From the NCBI GenBank assembly GCA_937927665.1, contig CALBRY010000158.1:1-5015 (forward strand): a DNA stretch of 5,015 bases, in the 5' to 3' direction. The notes below the pieces were generated by a model that saw nothing but the letters and a program-made list of their open reading frames with translations, searched no databases and had not been told where the DNA came from. The translations under genes were made by a program, and so were the position numbers. Of this stretch, positions 1 through 5,015 are shown one piece after another (position 1 is the first letter of the stretch; every line of letters starts with the position of its first letter). Source of the stretch: an uncultured Chloroflexota bacterium (lineage in GTDB: Bacteria > Chloroflexota > Anaerolineae > Aggregatilineales > Phototrophicaceae).

Positions 1-288
1 CGCAAAACCTATTTTTATTCGCTGCGCGTGATGGATATGTTTCGCGGGCACGGGATCGGCTCACGCTTGCTTGAAGAAGCGGAAAGTATCGCCGCAACCT
101 ATGGTTACACCAGCGCCAGCATTGCCGCCGCGAAAGATAACCCGCGCGCCCGCAAATTATATGAGCGTCACGGCTTCTTACTAATAGGAGAAGATGCAGG
201 AAGATGGAGTTACATTGATCACGAAGGTAAAAATCGTCACGTTCAAGAACCGTGTTGGGTCTTGGAAAAAACCCTGATCTTACGTTAA
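1..288 (+). CDS. GNAT family N-acetyltransferase, C-terminal part (5' end outside window)
   Basis: The reading frame is open from base 1 to the TAA at 286-288, giving 95 residues. The start lies upstream of the window; the ATG at 28 is inside the fold and is not a credible start. What is seen: the acetyl-CoA pyrophosphate-binding motif A (R15-G-H-G-I-G20, matching R/Q-x-x-G-x-G/A) followed by a helix (SRLLEEAESIAA). Further on is the motif B region N47-P-R-A-R-K-L-Y-E-R-H-G-F59, in which the tyrosine and the 'GF' turn are typical of GNAT enzymes. Such enzymes move an acetyl group from acetyl-CoA to an amine on a small molecule, peptide or protein in the cytosol. The substrate cannot be read from this fragment. 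The gene is separated by 83 bases and a weak terminator-like hairpin from the next one, so a shared function with the downstream genes is not implied. Confidence 0.9.
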   Translation, partial: RKTYFYSLRVMDMFRGHGIGSRLLEEAESIAATYGYTSASIAAAKDNPRARKLYERHGFLLIGEDAGRWSYIDHEGKNRHVQEPCWVLEKTLILR

Positions 289-306
289 AATTCGCCCCCA
301 TGTTTC

Positions 307-332
307 TGCTTCCTGCATAAGCATCGTTTTTT
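307..332 (+). terminator. weak Rho-independent terminator candidate after the GNAT gene
   Basis: A 5-bp stem TGCTT (307-311) / AAGCA (319-323) encloses a 7-base loop and is followed, after three bases, by six T residues (327-332). The placement between two genes and the T-run fit an intrinsic terminator. The stem is short and not GC-rich, so termination would be inefficient at best. Confidence 0.28.
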
Positions 333-357
333 GTGTGCGGGGATGTCGAATATAATC

Positions 358-363
358 AAAGGA
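358..363 (+). promoter_or_regulatory. ribosome binding site of the cupin gene (decides the start)
   Basis: AAAGGA lies 8 bases before the ATG at 372. It is the only convincing Shine-Dalgarno site in the window, and it favours ATG 372 over the in-frame GTG at 333, which would add 13 residues (beginning MCGDVEYNQR) unlike a cupin N-terminus. Confidence 0.6.
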
Positions 364-371
364 ATCTTTGT

Positions 372-704
372 ATGGCGATTGAACAGAGTGCAGTGCGCGT
401 GACGCGCTGGAGCGGCGGTCAGCACCCCACCCTTTCCGCAATCACCCGCCAGATGCAGCGCGAAGCCATGCGCCCGTACTTCTGGGAAAACGCACCCAAT
501 TATCGATACGGCATTCGCAGCCACAATTACACCAAAGTGATGTATGTGGTCGAAGGCACGATTGAGTTGACTTTCCCGGATACCAATGCCCGTGTCCGGC
601 TGCGTGCTGGCGATCGGATCGAAATTCCGACGGGAATCCGGCATGGTGCAATTGTGGGAAGCAGCGGCGCAAAGTGCGTCGAAGCGGCACTCGGTCGCTC
701 CTAG
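372..704 (+). CDS. small single-domain cupin protein
   Basis: The product is 110 residues, a usual length for a lone cupin beta-barrel domain. Cupin motif 1 is seen around G47-I-R-S-H51-N-Y53-T-K55-V-M-Y-V-V-E61-G62, and motif 2 at G80-D-R-I-E-I-P86-T-G88-I-R-H91. In classical metal cupins motif 1 supplies two His and one Glu. Here only H51 is kept, with Y53 at the second His position and K55 in the 'HxxxK-V-x-Y-V-V-E-G' form seen in some uncharacterised bacterial cupins. With H91 only two His remain, so metal binding is uncertain. There is no signal peptide or membrane segment, so it is probably cytosolic. The ATG at 372 has a good Shine-Dalgarno site. It ends 19 bases before the Mo enzyme and may be co-transcribed with it. 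Fold assignment is firm; function (sugar, small-acid or ligand binding, dioxygenase, isomerase) is not known. Confidence 0.85.
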   Translation: MAIEQSAVRVTRWSGGQHPTLSAITRQMQREAMRPYFWENAPNYRYGIRSHNYTKVMYVVEGTIELTFPDTNARVRLRAGDRIEIPTGIRHGAIVGSSGAKCVEAALGRS

Positions 705-723
705 GTCTGCGCCCCCAAGCTGA

Positions 724-1506
724 ATGCGTTTCATACAGCATTTTCGACGCCAGCCACTTCTGAACCCTCACCTTTGGTCGTTCAGTATTACAGGCGCGGT
801 ACGTCATCCTTTGATCTGGAATTGGGATGACATCCAAGCGTACCCGCCTGCTGAACGCGCCGCCGCCCTTGTTTGCGCGCACCAACCCGCAGCACCACCT
901 GATCCCGCGTTGATGTTCGATGCGGTATGGCACGGTGTCTCGCTTGCTACCCTGCTTGACGAACTGACGATTGATCCCATCGTGACGGGTGCGACCCTGT
1001 ACGCTGCTGACGGCTACACATCGAACCTGACGCTCGATCAACTGCGCGCCGCGTATCTGGTTTATGCAGTCGATGGGCAGCCGCTCCCGCCAGAACAGGG
1101 TTACCCCGCTCGAATCATCGCGCCGGGGTTGTATGGCTATAAATCGCCCAAATGGATCGAGCGTGTGCATCTTGCCGCCGAACCTGTACCCGGTGTTTGG
1201 GAATCGCGCGGCTGGAATAATGCCGAAATCCGCCCGACGCTCGCCTTTGATGATCCGCGCGTGGACAACGATCACCCGCTCGGTGAACCGCTCACGCTTT
1301 CCGGTAAAGCGCTGACTGATCAGCCGATTTTGGCGCGTCTGCACCGACCGATCAGTCGTCATCTTCTGCCGGTGACCATGCAGCCGAGCGCAGCGGGAAT
1401 CCTCAGCGAATGGCAGGTCACATGGACGCCTGATATTCCGGGCGATTTTATGATCTATGTGTCGTCGGGAGACGCACAAATTCATAAGATGGTGCGAATC
1501 CGATGA
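724..1506 (+). CDS. molybdopterin-dependent oxidoreductase, sulfite oxidase-like fold
   Basis: The product is 260 residues. It shows the core of the oxidoreductase molybdopterin-binding domain (Pfam PF00174 type) over about residues 15-150. Landmarks are W18-x-F-x-I-x-G24-x-V (first strand), L49-V-C51, W69-H-G71-V-x-L74 with L77-L78, A95-D96-G97-Y98, and L121-P-P-E124-x-G126-Y-P128-A-R130, followed by P134-G-x-Y-G138-Y-K140-S-P-K143-W144. C51 sits where this family places the molybdenum-ligating cysteine. Residues 158-260 contain a W-x-x-R-G-W-N segment and a beta-rich tail with 'W-Q-V-T-W-T-P-D-I-P-G', resembling the Ig-like domain that follows the Mo domain in sulfite oxidases. Enzymes of this fold oxidise sulfite or reduce S-oxides such as methionine sulfoxide; the substrate is unknown here. 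An in-frame TGA directly precedes the ATG, so the start cannot be extended, and no Tat signal or membrane anchor is visible. The start has no clear Shine-Dalgarno. The stop overlaps the next gene as ATGA, suggesting translational coupling. Confidence 0.88.
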   Translation: MRFIQHFRRQPLLNPHLWSFSITGAVRHPLIWNWDDIQAYPPAERAAALVCAHQPAAPPDPALMFDAVWHGVSLATLLDELTIDPIVTGATLYAADGYTSNLTLDQLRAAYLVYAVDGQPLPPEQGYPARIIAPGLYGYKSPKWIERVHLAAEPVPGVWESRGWNNAEIRPTLAFDDPRVDNDHPLGEPLTLSGKALTDQPILARLHRPISRHLLPVTMQPSAAGILSEWQVTWTPDIPGDFMIYVSSGDAQIHKMVRIR

Positions 1507-2378
1507 CTTTAACCCGCCGTGAGTTTTTGCAGGTGTTAGGCATCTCCGCCGCTGTGCCGTTTGTCGATCCGCTCTCACGTTTGGTTTTGCCGGGTACTGC
1601 ATCGGGTGATTCGCCCGTTTTGCTCGCACGTCTATTTGAATCTATAGACAGCCATATGACAGATTCGGTTCATCCGATTTTGGCAGTGAGCGACACAGGC
1701 TATCAACTGCCGTTTGGCTGGATCAGGAAAACACAGGCACAGCCGATCCCGGTTGCTGAATATCGCCCGCCTACATCGGTTGTACCCGACTCAGGGATTC
1801 GCATCGGTGAATGGGTAAGCGCCGCCGTACCTGCTGCTCCGCTTTACGAGAAGCCAAACGTGTTAGCCGATATTCGCTCGCTTTACTGGGGCGAAACGAT
1901 CCGCGTGACGGATATACTCCCGCCAGCCAATCCCGGTGATGTGGCATGGCTGGAATTGAATTATGACTTCAACGAGGGGTATCAATGCACGGTCTGGTCA
2001 CAGGCGCATTTCTGGCACGCCGTCAATTTGACCGAACCACCGCGCACCCTGACACGTTCTGCCGTGATCGATCGTGAAACCAGCACAATTTACGCTTACG
2101 ATGGCGATCAGCTTGCATTCTCTGTACCTGTGCTGTTGGGCTACGCGCAGCCAGCCGGGGAATATCGCCTGAACGAACGCAAAATGAATAACTACTCGCT
2201 CATTTCAGAGCCGCTCTCAACCATACACAATGGACGCCTTCTCTTATTGGGCAGTGCGCTCCGCTGCATGTTTGGCGCGAAAAACTTTTGTCATGGATAT
2301 GGCACAGCGCTCCCCATCTATGCCGCCCGCGCGCTGTATCAATTTCTGCCGGATGGCATTGAAATCCGTGTCATTTAG
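1503..2378 (+). CDS. Tat-exported SH3-like / L,D-transpeptidase-like protein with altered catalytic motif
   Basis: The product is 291 residues. The N-terminus has a twin-arginine signal: T4-R5-R6-E7-F8-L9, then a hydrophobic run V11-V21; a signal-peptidase site is not obvious, so it may stay anchored. Residues about 99-172 (GIRIGEWVSA...WSQAHFWHAV) resemble a bacterial SH3-like region that binds cell wall or ligand. Residues about 185-291 follow the YkuD / L,D-transpeptidase pattern: 'VIDRETSTIYAYDGDQLAFS', then P217-A-G-E-Y-R in place of 'TPxGxF', H242, then C263-H264-G265-Y266, and the closing L270-P-I-Y-A-A-R-A-L-Y-Q-F-L-P-D-G-x-E-I-R-V-I. Active enzymes carry S/T-H-G-C with the second Cys as nucleophile; here that position is Tyr and the Ser position is Cys. 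It is therefore probably inactive as a transpeptidase, or uses C263 differently. No frameshift was found that restores SHGC. The ATG overlaps the stop of the Mo enzyme by 4 bases; no strong Shine-Dalgarno is visible. Confidence 0.8.
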   Translation: MTLTRREFLQVLGISAAVPFVDPLSRLVLPGTASGDSPVLLARLFESIDSHMTDSVHPILAVSDTGYQLPFGWIRKTQAQPIPVAEYRPPTSVVPDSGIRIGEWVSAAVPAAPLYEKPNVLADIRSLYWGETIRVTDILPPANPGDVAWLELNYDFNEGYQCTVWSQAHFWHAVNLTEPPRTLTRSAVIDRETSTIYAYDGDQLAFSVPVLLGYAQPAGEYRLNERKMNNYSLISEPLSTIHNGRLLLLGSALRCMFGAKNFCHGYGTALPIYAARALYQFLPDGIEIRVI

Positions 2379-2465
2379 CGGTTGATCGCGTATGTTCCAG
2401 CTCTTTAGGATCGTCCGTATTTGTAAACGTCCACATTGATATTCAACAGGCACAGAACGACGCTC

Positions 2466-3572
2466 ATGGAACAGACTACGATTTGGATTGCGTTAATCGC
2501 CGGACTGGCGAGTTTTCTCTCGCCGTGCGTTCTGCCGCTCGTCCCGGCATATATTAGTTACATGGGTGGACGTGCCACCTATACCGCCGCCGCCCAGAGT
2601 GATTATCAATTCAGACCGACACTGCGCCAGCGTATGACGACGCTCACGCATGGGCTGGCATTCGTCGCCGGATTTACCTTCACATTCACCGTGTTCGGCT
2701 TGCTGACCACCGCCTTTGTGCAAATCGTCGGCGGCAGCAATATCGACCTTGCCAAAACGATCATTTCGCGGGCAGGCGGTGTATTGATCATTTTCTTCGG
2801 GCTGCATTTCTCCGGGCTGCTTCAACGCTTTTTCATCTTTCTGCAAAAACGCCCGAACCTGCTCAGAAATCCGCTTTTCACGCTGGGGTTTGCGGTCGCC
2901 GTCTCAGTGTTGATCCTGTGGGCATTCTCCGAAATTATCATCGCGCTGCCGGTTCTGGCGGTGTTCTGGTTGTATCTCCTCATCAATAATGCGCTGATCG
3001 CCCCGGAGCCGTTCTGGACAAAAATCATTAACGGGCTGCAATTGGCGCTCTACTCGGATACACGCCGCCAGATGACCGCCGCCGGACATCAAAGCTACGC
3101 GACATCGGCGCTGATGGGCGTCGTCTTTTCGGCTGGTTGGACACCGTGCATCGGTCCGATTTACGGCAGCATTTTGATGATGGCAGCCGGGCAGGGACTC
3201 GGCAGTGATGCAAGTAGTATCGGCACAGCGGGTCTGCTCTTGGTCGCGTATTCGCTCGGCTTGGGGATTCCGTTCTTGCTTGCCGCGCTGCTGCTCGACC
3301 GTGCGACGTTGTTTCTGCGCCGTTTGGGGAAGCATGTTCACAAAATTGAACTCGTCGCGGGTGTGCTGCTGGTCATCGTTGGCGCATTGATCGCCAGCGA
3401 ACAGCTTCAGGTTCTCAGTCAAAGCTTGAACACCCAATTCGCTGATTTTTCGTATCGCTTGGAAGAATGCGCGACTCAGCTTGGTTCGGGCGAAATCGGG
3501 TTCGGTGATTTCGGCGGCTGCATGAGTGCATCCGACGCGCCGACTACGCTCAACATACAGCCGCCGCTCTAG
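2466..3572 (+). CDS. ccdA: cytochrome c biogenesis / thiol-disulfide interchange protein CcdA, long form
   Basis: CcdA passes electrons from cytoplasmic thioredoxin across the membrane to extracytoplasmic thioredoxin-like proteins. Two hallmark motifs are present: S19-P-C21-V-L-P-L-V-P near the start and G224-W-T-P-C228-I-G-P in the fourth conserved helix, so both redox cysteines are intact. Probable conserved membrane segments are at about 6-32, 62-88, 100-119, 213-241, 252-277 and 293-311. At 368 residues it is much longer than the usual 220-240. The excess comes from an insertion at about 120-210 with a 41-residue hydrophobic stretch (137-177), and a 57-residue tail after the last helix with C335 and C352. 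Basic residues cluster at 36-56, 121-134, 186-201 and 279-293, which places N- and C-termini outside. ATG 2466 is chosen because residue 6 already begins the first helix; an in-frame TTG at 2436 would add ten polar residues. The Shine-Dalgarno is weak. tlpA follows with an overlap. Confidence 0.95.
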   Translation: MEQTTIWIALIAGLASFLSPCVLPLVPAYISYMGGRATYTAAAQSDYQFRPTLRQRMTTLTHGLAFVAGFTFTFTVFGLLTTAFVQIVGGSNIDLAKTIISRAGGVLIIFFGLHFSGLLQRFFIFLQKRPNLLRNPLFTLGFAVAVSVLILWAFSEIIIALPVLAVFWLYLLINNALIAPEPFWTKIINGLQLALYSDTRRQMTAAGHQSYATSALMGVVFSAGWTPCIGPIYGSILMMAAGQGLGSDASSIGTAGLLLVAYSLGLGIPFLLAALLLDRATLFLRRLGKHVHKIELVAGVLLVIVGALIASEQLQVLSQSLNTQFADFSYRLEECATQLGSGEIGFGDFGGCMSASDAPTTLNIQPPL

Positions 3573-4122
3573 CGTGCTCCGGTTCTCGCCTAACGCACTC
3601 CGCATATTGAGTTTTGCCCTTTTGCTGGCGGCGATCATGATCGTGATCGCCGCCGGACTCCCCGATCGCGCGGGCTATTCTGGTGTGATCAACCCCGGTC
3701 AGCCGCCAATCGCACCGGAAGTTGGTGCGATTGCGCCCCCGTTTAGCGGCATTACCCCATCCGGTGATGTGATCGAACTGACAGCCGGATCGCCTGTTGT
3801 CATCAATTTTTGGGCGACGTGGTGCGCGCCTTGCATCCTTGAAATGCCGGAATTACAAGCCTTTCACGAAGCGCATGCCAATGTGCGTTTGATCGGTGTG
3901 AATTTAGGTGAATCTGCCGCACAAGTCGCGCGCTGGATGCGTGATGGCGGATTTACCTACCCCACGATCCTTGATCAATCGGGAGCAGTTGCCAGTTTAT
4001 ACGCCTTGCGAGGGCAGCCGACGACGGTTATCCTTTCTCCCGGCGGCGTGATCCTGCAAATTGTTTACGGTGCGACCAGCCGTGCCGCCCTTGAATCTGT
4101 ATTAGCGCCATACTTGGACTAA
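3526..4122 (+). CDS. membrane-anchored TlpA/ResA-type thioredoxin-like protein
   Basis: The product is 198 residues from GTG 3526. A basic N-terminus (R5, R6, R8, R14, R15, R19, R26) precedes one hydrophobic helix, L28-L45, which acts as a signal anchor. A linker rich in Pro and Gly follows, then a thioredoxin domain at about 66-198. It holds V91-V-I-N-F-W96-A-T-W-C100-A-P-C103, with the CxxC active site, and G163-Q-P165-T-T, with P165 as the cis-proline. The 'GVNLGES' strand and 'FTYPTILD' segment are typical of TlpA/ResA/CcmG proteins. These reduce disulfides outside the cytoplasmic membrane, often in apocytochrome c, and are re-reduced by CcdA, which is directly upstream. The start is uncertain: GTG 3526 overlaps ccdA by 47 bases and has GGCGG 8 bases upstream, while GTG 3574 lies one base after the ccdA stop and would give 182 residues with the same anchor. 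ResB/ResC-type haem ligation genes are not in the window, so the true client is open. Confidence 0.93.
   Translation: MHPTRRLRSTYSRRSSVLRFSPNALRILSFALLLAAIMIVIAAGLPDRAGYSGVINPGQPPIAPEVGAIAPPFSGITPSGDVIELTAGSPVVINFWATWCAPCILEMPELQAFHEAHANVRLIGVNLGESAAQVARWMRDGGFTYPTILDQSGAVASLYALRGQPTTVILSPGGVILQIVYGATSRAALESVLAPYLD
3625..3656 (+). repeat. long perfect hairpin inside tlpA-like coding sequence
   Basis: GGCGGCGATCA (3627-3637) and TGATCGCCGCC (3644-3654) are exact reverse complements around a 6-base loop, TGATCG. In RNA the stem grows to 13 bp by one U-G pair (3626/3655) and one C-G pair (3625/3656). It lies in the codons of the membrane anchor and makes the peptide nearly symmetric (AAIMIVIAA). 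No T-run follows, so it is not an intrinsic terminator. It could slow ribosomes or protect or process the ccdA-tlpA mRNA, or it may be a by-product of Ala/Ile codon choice. Confidence 0.6.
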
Positions 4123-4128
4123 AACCTC

Positions 4129-4959
4129 ATGAACAACGCCCCTCCGCCAGAACGCGATCGACAGTTTGCGCGCAGCGTTAACCGCTTCACATGGCGGATG
4201 GCGCAAAATTGGCTCAAAATCGCCATCGTGTTTTTCGGCTTATATTCGATTCTGCCGATCGTGACACCCGTGCTGATGAAGATCGGGCTGACTGGTCCGG
4301 CTCAGGTGTTGTATACGGTTTACAGCCCATTCTGTCATCAGTTTGCGTTCCGTTCGCTGTTCCTATTTGGCGAACAACCTGCTTATCCGCGCGAAGTCAG
4401 CCAAGAGAATACACTCACACCATTTGAGCCGTATGCCGCCGCCGATCCGAATTTTCAGCAGGCATACGCGAATTGGTTTGAGGTTTACCGCGATCGCATG
4501 GGGCTTGCGCCGCTGGAAAACGGAGCATCCATCAACGATCTCTATATTTTCTCTCCGTGGCTGCAATTCGCTTCCCGCGAGTTTGTCGGGAATGAGCAGA
4601 TGGGCTATAAAACTGCCCTGTGCGCCCGCGATGTCGGGATTTATTTAGCGATGTTTGCAGGCGGGCTGATCTACAGCATTCCGGTGATTCGCCGCCGTTT
4701 GCGCCCAATTCCTGCGCTGGTTTATTTAGTTCTGGGTCTTGCACCCATCGGAATCGACGGCATGAGCCAACTGCTCGGCTATCCGCCGTTCAATCTTTGG
4801 GCACCACGCGAAACAACACCCATTTTCCGCATTCTAACCGGCGTGGTTTTTGGCTTTTCGACCGCTTGGTTGATGTTTCCGCACTTTGATCAAGCGATGC
4901 GGGAAACAGCGCTGCAAATTGAGGATAAGTTCGCACGTGCGGGGATTTCGCTGCGCTAA
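4129..4959 (+). CDS. DUF2085 family membrane protein
   Basis: The product is 276 residues. The family signature is split in two: Y65-S-P-F-C69-H70-Q71-F-x-F-R75-S76 and G159-Y-K-x-A-L-C165-A-R167-D-V-G170-I-Y172, with D210 in 'PIGIDGMSQ' in a later helix. Membrane segments are likely at about 28-51, 168-186, 194-214 and 233-251. The basic N-terminus (R9, R11, R15, R19, R23) and R188-R192 place these parts in the cytoplasm, so the 52-167 loop with C69, H70 and C165 lies outside. DUF2085 has no established function as far as I know. In short family members the CHQ and CAR motifs are close together; here about 95 residues separate them, in a loop rich in aromatic and acidic residues, a form I associate with Chloroflexota. 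It starts 6 bases after the TlpA-like gene with no clear Shine-Dalgarno, so it is almost surely co-transcribed with ccdA-tlpA. A role as redox client or metal-site protein is inference. Confidence 0.87.
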   Translation: MNNAPPPERDRQFARSVNRFTWRMAQNWLKIAIVFFGLYSILPIVTPVLMKIGLTGPAQVLYTVYSPFCHQFAFRSLFLFGEQPAYPREVSQENTLTPFEPYAAADPNFQQAYANWFEVYRDRMGLAPLENGASINDLYIFSPWLQFASREFVGNEQMGYKTALCARDVGIYLAMFAGGLIYSIPVIRRRLRPIPALVYLVLGLAPIGIDGMSQLLGYPPFNLWAPRETTPIFRILTGVVFGFSTAWLMFPHFDQAMRETALQIEDKFARAGISLR

Positions 4960-5000
4960 AGCTGTACTTGGATAATCTCGATAACCGGAAATCAAACGCC

Positions 5001-5015
5001 CACTCTAAGCGAGTG
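5001..5015 (+). repeat. hairpin at the window edge, possible terminator of the operon
   Basis: CACTC (5001-5005) and GAGTG (5011-5015) are perfect reverse complements with a TAAGC loop. The arm reaches the last base of the window. The bases just before it (CGCC) would lengthen the stem if GGCG follows outside. It lies 41 bases after the DUF2085 stop, a normal place for an operon terminator, but any T-run is out of view. Confidence 0.35.

Noticed and set aside
351..356. Perfect TATAAT before the cupin gene.
   Set aside because: It is so close to the ATG that transcription would start at or inside the Shine-Dalgarno site, and no -35 element sits at the right distance.
442..1629. A 395-codon open frame on the minus strand.
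   Set aside because: It lies antisense to the cupin, the whole Mo enzyme and the start of the Tat gene, all with clear family motifs. Its translation is rich in Arg, Cys and His with no recognisable domain, as expected of a mirror frame in GC-biased codons.
2379..2465. Promoter-like TTGATC (2382) and TAGGAT (2406) with an 18-base spacer before ccdA, and a TTGA-TAT-TCAA near-palindrome at 2436.
   Set aside because: Each hexamer matches the sigma-70 consensus at only 4 of 6 bases and the palindrome has just 4-bp arms. A promoter here is plausible from the gap but these matches are near chance level.
2904..3638. A 244-codon open frame on the minus strand across ccdA.
   Set aside because: It is antisense to CcdA with its intact SPC and WTPC motifs; the translation is Gln/Arg-rich low-complexity with no domain.
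4485..4500. GCGATCGC octamer, the cyanobacterial HIP1 sequence.
   Set aside because: Only one copy was noticed. HIP1-rich genomes would show several in 5 kb, and the gene content does not suggest cyanobacteria.
1..5015. A defence system, mobile element or CRISPR array.
   Set aside because: No direct-repeat array, transposase, integrase, nuclease or target-site duplication was seen; all seven genes read as housekeeping or redox genes.

Overview
The window reads as a compact bacterial block of seven genes, all on the + strand, with no gap longer than about 90 bases. Gene content points to Chloroflexota (Anaerolineae-like). The clues are a DUF2085 protein with a long loop between its CHQ and CAR motifs, a Tat-targeted SH3/L,D-transpeptidase-like protein behind a sulfite-oxidase-like molybdoenzyme, mid-range GC, and mostly weak Shine-Dalgarno sequences. 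This taxonomic placement is inference from recalled family features, not from a search.

Layout. Bases 1-288 hold the 3' end of a GNAT acetyltransferase, followed by a weak terminator-like hairpin. Bases 372-704 encode a small single-domain cupin with the only clear Shine-Dalgarno site in the window. Bases 724-1506 encode a molybdopterin-binding oxidoreductase of the sulfite oxidase fold with no visible export signal. Bases 1503-2378 overlap it by four bases and encode a Tat-signal protein with an SH3-like region and an L,D-transpeptidase-like C-terminus whose catalytic motif is altered. After an 87-base gap come ccdA (2466-3572), a tlpA/resA-type membrane-anchored thioredoxin (about 3526-4122) and a DUF2085 membrane protein (4129-4959). 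These three are so tightly packed that they are probably one transcript. The window ends inside what may be a larger hairpin.

How the genes may work together. CcdA carries electrons from cytoplasmic thioredoxin across the membrane. The TlpA-like protein receives them and reduces disulfides outside the cell membrane. Charge distribution in the DUF2085 protein places its two conserved cysteines on the same outer face, so it is a candidate client or partner of that relay. The Mo enzyme and its Tat-signal neighbour look translationally coupled. One speculation is that the signal-bearing protein helps export or anchor the signal-less Mo enzyme.

No CRISPR array, mobile element, tRNA or rRNA was seen. 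The most unusual points are the CHGY in place of SHGC in the L,D-transpeptidase-like protein, the roughly 90-residue insertion in CcdA, and a perfect 11-bp (13-bp with one wobble) hairpin inside the TlpA membrane-anchor codons.
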